From positions 1-29,588 of the forward strand of contig SFIS01000039.1 of assembly GCA_004555245.1 (NCBI GenBank): 29,588 nucleotides of DNA, given 5' to 3'. The notes below the pieces were generated by a model. That model saw nothing but the letters and a program-made list of their open reading frames with translations. It searched no databases and was not told the DNA's origin. The DNA is from Bacteroidales bacterium. GTDB lineage: Bacteria; Bacteroidota; Bacteroidia; Bacteroidales; Bacteroidaceae. Numbering within the stretch: the stretch's first letter is position 1; each line of letters begins with the position of its first letter. Below, in pieces: positions 23,218 to 29,588 of the stretch. A program made the translations under genes and the position numbers.

Positions 23218-25395
23218 TCACATTCTCGCCTTCTGGCTTTCGCCGGCTCCCTTGCCCTTGTATTTGCTCCGTGCCTCGTTGAATCTCCATTTCAGGTCGA
23301 TGGAGAACATGCGGCGGGCGGGGTTTGATGCTGTCAGTTCTCTCACGCCATAAACTATCGTGGCGGTCCGGTTAGAGTTGAAGATGTCGAAGCATCGCAG
23401 GTCTGCTGTGACGATGCCCAGCGTCTTGAGGTTGAAGTCGCGCTGCACGCCGAGCGAGCATACGAAGGCTTGTTTCGTGATGCGGAAGTTGTCGTAGTCG
23501 CCTTTTGTCTTATACTCCATCGCGACATTCAGGCGGAAGGCGCATGGCAGCTCGATGTCGTTGTTCCAGTAGATTTGCAGCAGCGGACGGTTCATCTCCA
23601 TCTCCGTGCCGGCGGCGGTCATGGTGGTGTAGTTCTGCAACACAAGTCCCGCTCCCCATGTGGGGTGCCATTTGCCGAACGTGGGTCTGTAGGACGGCAT
23701 GATGATGAGTTTGTCGTATCCGTCTGCGCTGTTCTGCGGATGCAGTATGCTGAGCAGCGGGTCCTGGCTGCCGGGGAAGGGTTCGGTGAGGAGCGTCACC
23801 ACATCTTTTGTGCGGGCATAGTTCACGGCGAGGTTCAGCGCCCTGTATGCCACGTTCATCACGATGTTGTGGGTGTAGGTAGGCTTGAGATAGGGGTTGC
23901 CGGTCTGGTAGGTGTATTTGTTGATGTAGATGGTAGAGTTTGTGAGGTTGTCGTACGACGGGCGCTGTATGTCGCGGCGGTATGAGAGGCTCAGCTGCGT
24001 CTTGCCCACCGGCATGCTCATCATCAGCGAGGGGAAGATGTCGCCGTAGGTTCGGCTCATCGCCTCGTCCTTCACGCCGTAGTTGTAGTATGCGTTGGAC
24101 AGATTCTCGTATCTCACGCCAGCCTGCACGAAGAGGCGTCCGAAGCGTCTGCCGTATTCGGCGAAGGCTGACGCGGCAGATTCCTTGATGCGTGTGTCTG
24201 ACGGTGTCACGGGCAGCGGCTCTTCGCTCACGATGCCGTAGATGTCCGTGCGGTTGTTGTGGCTGTATTCGCCGCCGAAGGAGAGCGTGCCGTTCCATAC
24301 GGGACAGGAGAAGACGAGTTTCGAGGCGATGAAGCGGTTCTTGCTCTCGGACAGGTTCTTCACCTTGCATTCCGTCCGCCGTCCGTCGGCGTCGATGGTC
24401 AGCTCGTCGGTAGAGTTCGTCTCATCGTCGGTGTCGAAGAAGCCGTCGAGGTTGAAGTCGATGGAGAGCTTGCCCACCTTGCCGCTGTAGTAGGCGTTGA
24501 AGATATGCTTGCTGAGTGTGGTACGCTGCGTTATCCTGCTCTCCGACCGCTCCACGAAATTGCCGTTCTCGTAATTGTCGGTGTATAAGAAGACGTTGTA
24601 AGTGCGTGACGGATGTCGGTCGAACTTATAGAACGCCCCGAACGAGTGGTTCTCGTCAATCATATAGTTCACCTGCAGCTGCGGCGACAGTCCGCCCCAT
24701 CTGTGGTAAGCATCCTGGTTGCTGCGTCCGAGATAGAAGTTGTCTCCGACATAGTATGTCAGGTCGTTCGCCTGCAGCGACTTATCGACGTTGTATCTGC
24801 CGCACCAGAACGACGCCGTGACATCCAGTCCGCCGTTCCGGTAGTTGACATCGAGGTTGTTGTCTCCGCCCCATCCGTATTTATACATACCGCTGGCTTT
24901 CTCGACGAAGCTGAAGCCTTCGCCCTGCGCCTTCTTCAGCTGTATGCGTACGACGGCTTTTGTCGAGGCTGCATATCGTGCGCCGGGGTTCTGTACTACA
25001 TCCACCGACTTCACCTGCTCTGACGTGATGCGCGCCAGCTCTTTCGGGTCGAGCACCTTGCGTCCGTTGACATAGACCTCGGCACTGCCTCTGCCGAAGA
25101 CCTCGACGTTGCCCTCACGGTCGGCGGTGAGCTGGGGGATGCGGTTGAGGACATCGGCTGCCGAGCCCGCCTTCTCGAGTATCGTTCCCGTGACGTTGGT
25201 GCGGAGGGCGTCGCCTTTCACACGTGTCTTCGGCAGACTGCTTTTCACCGTCACCTCCTGCAAGGCGAAGGCGGTGTCGCTGAAGTTTATCATCTGTTGC
25301 CCGGGGGCAATGCTGTCGGTCTGGGCACGGGCGGCCGTCGCACCGAAAATGAGGGCGAGGAGAGCCACGGCGATAGTTGTGCATATCATCTTCAT
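23218..25395 (-). CDS. Outer-membrane TonB-plug/beta-barrel receptor (OMP_b-brl_3 type)
   Basis: A 725-residue outer-membrane protein. Residues 1-24 form a signal peptide ending ARAQ. A TonB-box-like FALQEVTVKSS precedes the plug domain (about 55-150: GDALRTNVTGTILEKAGSAADVLNRIP and EVYVNGRKV). The rest is an outer-membrane barrel with many aromatic-rich strands, ending FSIDLKWRF plus a short basic tail as common in this family. Related proteins usually have a carboxypeptidase-regulatory-like domain between signal peptide and plug; this one lacks it. No SusD-like partner is adjacent, so the ligand is unknown. It has its own promoter. Confidence 0.88.
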   Translation of the reverse strand: MKMICTTIAVALLALIFGATAARAQTDSIAPGQQMINFSDTAFALQEVTVKSSLPKTRVKGDALRTNVTGTILEKAGSAADVLNRIPQLTADREGNVEVFGRGSAEVYVNGRKVLDPKELARITSEQVKSVDVVQNPGARYAASTKAVVRIQLKKAQGEGFSFVEKASGMYKYGWGGDNNLDVNYRNGGLDVTASFWCGRYNVDKSLQANDLTYYVGDNFYLGRSNQDAYHRWGGLSPQLQVNYMIDENHSFGAFYKFDRHPSRTYNVFLYTDNYENGNFVERSESRITQRTTLSKHIFNAYYSGKVGKLSIDFNLDGFFDTDDETNSTDELTIDADGRRTECKVKNLSESKNRFIASKLVFSCPVWNGTLSFGGEYSHNNRTDIYGIVSEEPLPVTPSDTRIKESAASAFAEYGRRFGRLFVQAGVRYENLSNAYYNYGVKDEAMSRTYGDIFPSLMMSMPVGKTQLSLSYRRDIQRPSYDNLTNSTIYINKYTYQTGNPYLKPTYTHNIVMNVAYRALNLAVNYARTKDVVTLLTEPFPGSQDPLLSILHPQNSADGYDKLIIMPSYRPTFGKWHPTWGAGLVLQNYTTMTAAGTEMEMNRPLLQIYWNNDIELPCAFRLNVAMEYKTKGDYDNFRITKQAFVCSLGVQRDFNLKTLGIVTADLRCFDIFNSNRTATIVYGVRELTASNPARRMFSIDLKWRFNEARSKYKGKGAGESQKARM

Positions 25396-25475
25396 TTCTT
25401 TCTGGGTTTGTGCATGCTGACATCGGCAGGTGCGGCATGCGGGGTTTTAGTTCTTATGTATTTCTTTCGTTGGTG

Positions 25476-25507
25476 CAAAGTTACGAATCCCGCGACTGCC
25501 GTGCAAG
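25476..25507 (-). promoter_or_regulatory. Promoter of the receptor gene
   Basis: On the minus strand, CTTG (25504-25507), a 20-bp spacer, then TAACTTTG (25476-25483), 80 bp upstream of the start codon. Confidence 0.7.
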
Positions 25508-26245
25508 AAAAAACGCGTTTTTCATGTCATTCTGCCACCTTCACCCCGGCGTATTGTAAAAGTTTTTTACATCGCCCGCCCCGGCACAGGCATTTTGCAC
25601 CCGTCCCGCCTTACTTCCGTCTGGCGGCAGACATGCAGCCACACGCCTCTCTCCCACCCCGCCGCAGTATGGGTAAGAAAGTGTCAGCCTGCAGCCGATG
25701 CGATGTGGATATGATACTTTCTTGACATCGCAAAATTCCGTTCCGCTTCTACAGGCTTCACGACGGGCTGCGAGAGCAGATTTTTCTGTCGTTTTCTTTG
25801 AAAATTCGTATATCATTGATATTCAAGCGCATACAACCACACGATTGTCAGTCAGAAATAAAAACGGCGGAAAAACATGGCTTGCGACCCTGCAAAATAG
25901 TCTTTCTTGCAGCCTCACTTTGACTATCTTGGCTTGCAAGAAAGTCAAAGTGAGAGGGCAAAACAGTCAAAGTCAGAGCCTCACTTTGACTATCTTGCAA
26001 CGAAAAACAGTCTGACTCGGCACCGGAAAGGCACAAAATGCCTCTCCATGACGTGTTTTCAGGCGAAAAAAGGCGTATTTCCTGACAGCGGAACATGGAT
26101 AAAATAGTATCAGCAGAGGCACAGGCATACACCGGAACGATGCCGGGGAGACTGGTTAATAATGGTTAATACCGACGCCGCACATGCAATATATCATGGT
26201 CCGGACAGATTCTATGAGAAAAGAAACCAAACAGCAAAAGAAGAT
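25508..26245. other. Long non-coding region with inverted repeats upstream of the serpin gene
   Basis: No convincing gene is present. AAAAACGCGTTTTT is a palindrome near 25508. An imperfect inverted repeat pairs AAGAAAGTGTCA (from 25676) with TGATACTTTCTT (ending about 25723), interleaved with GCGATGT/ACATCGC. A larger repeat cluster occupies 25891-26013. I see no consensus promoter close to the serpin start. Confidence 0.5.
25891..26013. repeat. Cluster of direct and inverted ACTTTGACT-type repeats
   Basis: CCTCACTTTGACTATCTTG occurs at 25913 and 25979, and its near-complement at 25937-25954, so alternative hairpins can form (25914-25931 with 25937-25954, 17 of 18 pairs). AGTCAAAGT/ACTTTGACT also pair at 25966-25974 and 25983-25991. 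Copies of CAAAAYAGTC-like sequence at 25893, 25959 and 26001 are interspersed. Confidence 0.75.
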
Positions 26246-27505
26246 ATGAAACACGAACTGATGAATCTGACTGTTGCCTGCGCCACGCTGTGCATGACGA
26301 CGTCGTGCGGCATCTTCAAGTCCGCAGAAGAAAAAGACAGTATGTATGACAAGACCGAAAAAGACATGAAAGCGATGTATATCGACATCTCCGGCAAACA
26401 GAGGGATATGATCAGGCGCAACAACGAGTTTGCGCTGAATGTGTTCAACATGACTACGGGACACAAATCGAACGTGCTCTCGCCCGCAAGCATCTCATTC
26501 CTCATGGCGATGCTCGCCAACGGAGCCGACGGCGCGACACGCGACGAGATAATGAAGACCATCGGAGCCGAAGGATGCACGACAGACGAGCTGAACGAAC
26601 TCTACGCCTTCATCATGAAACGCAGCATGACGGCAGACAACGCCACGACGGTGAACATCGCAAACTATATCGCCCTGAACAAACACCTCAGTCTGAAGAA
26701 AGACTACAGGAAATGCGTGAAGGAAATATACGGCGGCGGCATTGAAGCACTGGACTTCGCCAGCCCGGAAGCTGCAGGCAGAATAAACAAATGGTGTGGC
26801 GAACAGACGGACGGCATGATACCGCAAATCATCGACGAGACATCGCCTGCAGCTCTGGCATACGTGCTGAACGCAATCTATTTCAACGGCACATGGGAGA
26901 AACAGTTTGACGAGAGACAGACGAAAGAGGAGCAGTTCTTCGCATACACGCGCGACATACGGCACGTGAAGATGATGAACCGGCAGGCGAAGTACAACTA
27001 CATGAAGGACGGGAAATTCGCCGCCCTCACCATGCCGTACGGCAACGGCAGCTTCGCAATGACAGTTCTCCTGCCAGACGAGGGAAGCTCCGTAAAAGAG
27101 ATGATGGCTGGGCTATCGGCTGAAAAGCTGGCTAACGTGAAGTCGAAGATGTCAGAATACACCGTCAACCTGAAACTGCCGCGCTTCAACACCGAAACAA
27201 GACAGGAGCTGAAGGAGATAATAAGCAAAGCCGGAGCCCCGTCGATGTTCAACCAGGAGAAGGCTGACTTCAGGAAGATGGCAGAAGGCGGCATCGCCGT
27301 ATCGGAGATGTTCCAGAAGGCGAAGATAGAGGTGAGCGAGAAGGGAACGAAGGCGGCGGCAGTCACAATGGGTGTCATGACGATGAGCCTCAGACCGCAA
27401 CAGACACAGCGCGTGGAGTTCTGCTGCAACAGACCGTTTGTCTATCTCATCACAGACACATACACCGGCACCATACTCTTCATGGGGCAGTATATGGGCG
27501 ACTGA
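26246..27505 (+). CDS. Serpin-family lipoprotein
   Basis: A 419-residue serine protease inhibitor. The signal peptide ends in a lipobox (MTTSC, C21), so the protein is probably anchored at the cell surface or in the periplasm. I use the ATG at 26246, because an upstream start would place 28 polar residues before the signal peptide. Serpin motifs: NVLSPASISFLMAMLANGA (shutter), AYVLNAIYFNGTWEKQF (breach), and the C-terminal NRPFVYLITDTYTGTILFMG. The hinge EKGTKAAAVT (365-374) has the small residues needed for loop insertion, so inhibition is expected. The reactive loop continues MGVMTMSLRP, with the cleaved bond probably at M380-S381 or S381-L382. The target protease is unknown; gut bacterial serpins are known to inhibit elastase-type host proteases. 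Confidence 0.93.
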   Translation: MKHELMNLTVACATLCMTTSCGIFKSAEEKDSMYDKTEKDMKAMYIDISGKQRDMIRRNNEFALNVFNMTTGHKSNVLSPASISFLMAMLANGADGATRDEIMKTIGAEGCTTDELNELYAFIMKRSMTADNATTVNIANYIALNKHLSLKKDYRKCVKEIYGGGIEALDFASPEAAGRINKWCGEQTDGMIPQIIDETSPAALAYVLNAIYFNGTWEKQFDERQTKEEQFFAYTRDIRHVKMMNRQAKYNYMKDGKFAALTMPYGNGSFAMTVLLPDEGSSVKEMMAGLSAEKLANVKSKMSEYTVNLKLPRFNTETRQELKEIISKAGAPSMFNQEKADFRKMAEGGIAVSEMFQKAKIEVSEKGTKAAAVTMGVMTMSLRPQQTQRVEFCCNRPFVYLITDTYTGTILFMGQYMGD

Positions 27506-27512
27506 GCACTAA

Positions 27513-27695
27513 GGAGAAAAGGATCAGTTAGGCAATCCCCTGTCACGCTACAACGGTTTCGTACAGCGAAAGCCGCAGGAGTTCTGGCAGGAGATGGTCA
27601 ACACCATCCGCTACAAGTTCAAGCAGACCGGAGAGACTTGCTTTTGGACAGAGACAGTCCGAAAGCTGTCCACGCAGAAGGCGGTCACCACGTAA
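27513..27695 (+). pseudogene. Gene remnant, C-terminal fragment with no start codon
   Basis: The frame is open from 27513 to a TAA at 27693-27695 and gives a protein-like peptide (NPLSRYNGFVQRKPQEFWQ, then NTIRYKFKQTGETCFWTETV). It lacks a start codon and begins right after the serpin stop. Amino-acid usage looks real, with Trp, Tyr and charged residues. I do not recognise the family; it could be the tail of a mobile-element or plasmid-type protein. Confidence 0.4.
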
Positions 27696-27813
27696 GCCAC
27701 GAACGCCCTTGGAGAGAAGGTTCACATGAGACCGTGTAGCGAGCCGGGCAAATCGGCGGACGATATCTAACAAAGACTAAAGTATAATAATTTATCGTGC
27801 GGAATATGAAAAA

Positions 27814-27860
27814 ATGATTAGGGACAAACACCTGTCAAACAAGTGCTTATCCCTAATTAT
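27814..27860. terminator. Imperfect AT-rich hairpin
   Basis: ATGATTAGGGACAAACAC (from 27814) pairs imperfectly with AGTGCTTATCCCTAATTAT (27842-27860), about 15 of 19 positions. It is terminator-like, located in a region with no gene. Confidence 0.45.
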
Positions 27861-28388
27861 CTGATTTTCACATATTAGTGATTACTCCTCCACTGCTGCC
27901 TGCGCCGCGGTTAACGAATATTGATTATCAACGAGTTACAGAGTTATTGTAAACTACTGGCGACTCTTTTACGACACATTCTGCACGTTTTTACACGCTC
28001 ATGGCAACGATAACGTGTTTTTACGGCAGAAAAATCTCTTTCTATGTCATATTTTCAATGTTTGGTTTTACAATAAATTGCTCGACTCAGGTCTCACAAT
28101 CGTTAACTGTAAATGCTTCATGTATTCTATAGAACCAAAGCCCTCAGAAACACTCTGCAAACTTTGTTTGCAGAGTTAATGATTTCTTCTGACTTTACGT
28201 TCATTTAGCACGTTTTTCTTGCAGAACGTGTATGATTTTAATATATATTAAGGTGAAAACAACATCCTGTTACCAAATTTTGGCAGAGGAAGAAATCAGG
28301 AAGATTCGTCAGGAACGCCTCCAACTAAGCATCTGACTCCGTATGAATGCCCTCGATTTCGTAGGAGTGAAATAATGTGGAAAAACAA
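27861..28388. other. AT-rich non-coding region with short repeats
   Basis: I see no supportable gene. GCACGTTTTT occurs at 27983 and 28208, and the related AACGTGTTTTTACGG near 28013. A perfect palindromic hairpin lies at 28152-28176. This probably represents decayed mobile or regulatory sequence. Confidence 0.45.
28152..28176. repeat. 11-bp perfect palindromic hairpin with 3-nt loop
   Basis: ACTCTGCAAAC (28152-28162) and GTTTGCAGAGT (28166-28176) are exact complements around TTT. It is not followed by a T-run, so an operator or recombination site is as likely as a terminator. Confidence 0.6.
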
Positions 28389-28434
28389 AGGGCGGGAAGT
28401 CGTGGCCGAGGATCTCGGTGCGGATTCCCGCCCT
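28389..28434 (-). terminator. Terminator of the minus-strand unknown gene
   Basis: AGGGCGGGAA (28389-28398) pairs with TTCCCGCCCT (28425-28434), and an inner CCGAG/CTCGG stem (28406-28418) is nested inside. On the minus strand it is followed by TTTGTTTTT, 17 bp after the stop codon at 28452. Confidence 0.8.
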
Positions 28435-28451
28435 GCATTTATGGTATATCT

Positions 28452-29588
28452 TTATTCATACTTTTCTACTATATAATAACATGTCAAAACTTTGTTCTCT
28501 GGCTTATAAACTTTGTTATTTATAATGTAGTCTTGCGGATTGAACGTTGTAACCTTGCTGTATGGGAATAACTTCCAGCAATAGTTTCCATAAACGAACT
28601 TTTGTAGTATGACAATTTGCTCATTGTCTCCGATATAGTGGCGGAATGTAAGTCCATCAACTCTTTCCGTTCGCGTATATTTGAATTCGTCTATTTTATG
28701 ATTAAACCATCTTCCTAAGTCTTTATGATCTAAATGAAGTTGCTTTATATATTGTTCGGACATTTCTATTGTCTCAGGCTTATGATTCTTTTTATATTCA
28801 AAGGAGCCATCATAAGAGTAGCTGGAATTTGAATAATTATAAGTGACAAGGTCGTACCGTATTCTATCCTTTACATATGAAGGTTGGGCATTGATGTTAT
28901 GTTTATTATGTTCCAATTCATAAAAACAAAGCACCTCCTCCATTTCTTGATCCACATAACTCTTAGCATAGGCAAATTCATTTGAGACTCCTTTAAGCGT
29001 ATCACCAGCAAAAGCTGCATTGACCTCACGACCATTTTGTGTCTTTACATACATCCTTCTTATTTGGAAATCTGGATGTCTGCTGTCAATGAAATATGTA
29101 TCTTCTTTAGGGAAATGTTTCTCTACCCTTTCTCTCCATTGAACGTTTTCGTCCTTTTCCAATAGCCATTCCCAAGTATTGTCTTCCTTAAAATATTTTG
29201 GATTCTTCCATGTTATTACCTTTTCCTTGTTTGTTTTGAAAACGTCACGGTCAGGAAAATATCTTTTGGACAGGAAAGAAATGGTAAAATCAATCTCTTT
29301 TGCCGTAGACGCATTACTATTATGAATAAATTTAAAGCATTCGGGAGAATCTTCTGAAGGCATTCTATCTAATATAGTTTTGATATAGTTACGCAGGATA
29401 ATGTTTTCAGCCTGAGTGTGCAATTCCTCTCTTTTATATGACATGAGCTTTTTCTCAACGACTGGAATCAATTCTTCAATTATCTTCTCTTTATTCTTAG
29501 GAAGTTCCTTTTGAAGTGATTTGGAAAGTTTTTCCAGTTTGGGAATTCCATCAACGCGAACATATATATTATAACAATATTTCTTGCG
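28452..29588 (-). CDS. Unrecognised AT-rich protein, 3' part (5' end outside window)
   Basis: The frame is open from the window edge to a TAA at 28452, giving at least 379 residues. A TTG at 29471 is not a likely start because the frame continues upstream. The sequence is hydrophilic and lysine/glutamate-rich. It begins with a helical, possibly coiled-coil region (LEKLSKSLQKELPKNKEKIIEELIPVVEKK). Later parts are tyrosine-rich (LVTYNYSNSSYSYDGSFEY) and end VYKPENKVLTCYYIVEKYE. No membrane segment or known catalytic motif is visible. Base composition is clearly more AT-rich than the genes at 4400-27500, which points to acquisition. I cannot assign a function. Confidence 0.8.
   Translation of the reverse strand, partial: RKKYCYNIYVRVDGIPKLEKLSKSLQKELPKNKEKIIEELIPVVEKKLMSYKREELHTQAENIILRNYIKTILDRMPSEDSPECFKFIHNSNASTAKEIDFTISFLSKRYFPDRDVFKTNKEKVITWKNPKYFKEDNTWEWLLEKDENVQWRERVEKHFPKEDTYFIDSRHPDFQIRRMYVKTQNGREVNAAFAGDTLKGVSNEFAYAKSYVDQEMEEVLCFYELEHNKHNINAQPSYVKDRIRYDLVTYNYSNSSYSYDGSFEYKKNHKPETIEMSEQYIKQLHLDHKDLGRWFNHKIDEFKYTRTERVDGLTFRHYIGDNEQIVILQKFVYGNYCWKLFPYSKVTTFNPQDYIINNKVYKPENKVLTCYYIVEKYE

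Noticed and set aside
28253..28336. 27-codon GTG-start frame (KTTSCYQILAEEEIRKIRQE...)
   Set aside because: It resembles the start of a small regulator, but is too short and ends in a stop without any domain; probably chance or a relic.
28377..28571. 64-codon plus-strand frame
   Set aside because: It overlaps the terminator and 3' end of the minus-strand gene and has no ribosome-binding site.
1..29588. tRNA or rRNA genes
   Set aside because: I saw no T-loop consensus with matching acceptor stem, and no rRNA-like sequence, anywhere in the window.

Overview
The window looks like a Bacteroidales chromosome segment, most likely from the Prevotella group. Several genes are preceded by the Bacteroidetes promoter (TTTG, about 19-21 bp, then TAnnTTTG), for example at 4305-4335, 12110-12141 and, on the minus strand, 22037-22068. 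The gene content also fits: a SusC-like/OMP barrel receptor, BspA-type leucine-rich repeats, a DUF4827 lipoprotein beside glmM, a PL9 pectate lyase with a C-terminal sorting-like module, and a lipoprotein serpin. This placement is an inference from sequence style; no marker gene is present.

1-4100 is an accessory left flank. It holds the tail of an unknown gene, an orphan ATPase with a PD-(D/E)xK-like C-terminus, an excisionase-type helix-turn-helix protein, and a chimeric gene. The chimera's first ~100 codons look like a mobile-element DNA-binding protein; the rest is the 3' half of a BspA-like leucine-rich-repeat surface protein, without a signal peptide.

4300-11990 is metabolic: a secreted PL9 pectate lyase with fibronectin-like modules, a sodium:alanine/glycine symporter, and a convergent tryptophanase/tyrosine phenol-lyase-family enzyme divergently arranged with an AraC-type regulator. 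The shared 276-bp intergenic region carries several TACCA repeats.

12060-12240 holds a well-formed stand-alone small RNA candidate: promoter, ~85-nt transcript and terminator. 12484-16907 is a housekeeping run: sugar nucleotidyltransferase-like protein, DHH-family NrnA-like phosphoesterase, DUF4827 lipoprotein and phosphoglucosamine mutase GlmM. It ends in a 22-bp tandem repeat that merges into a bidirectional terminator.

17031-23041 is a minus-strand block: a MalS-like GH13 protein whose catalytic motifs are largely replaced, a GNAT acetyltransferase, a secreted alpha/beta hydrolase fused to a DUF4932-type HExxH domain, a second GNAT enzyme, a YbjQ/UPF0145 protein and an NADPH-dependent FMN reductase-like protein. 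23218-25395 encodes an outer-membrane TonB-plug/beta-barrel receptor. After an 850-bp non-coding stretch with a complex direct/inverted repeat cluster comes a plus-strand serpin lipoprotein (26246-27505).

27506-29588 is an AT-rich, degraded right flank with a gene remnant, several hairpins and the 3' part of a large unrecognised protein running off the window. The most notable items are the mobile-element/LRR chimera, the active-site-degenerate MalS-like protein, the hydrolase-metalloprotease fusion, the small RNA candidate and the two intergenic repeat clusters. No complete, clearly new multi-gene system is evident.
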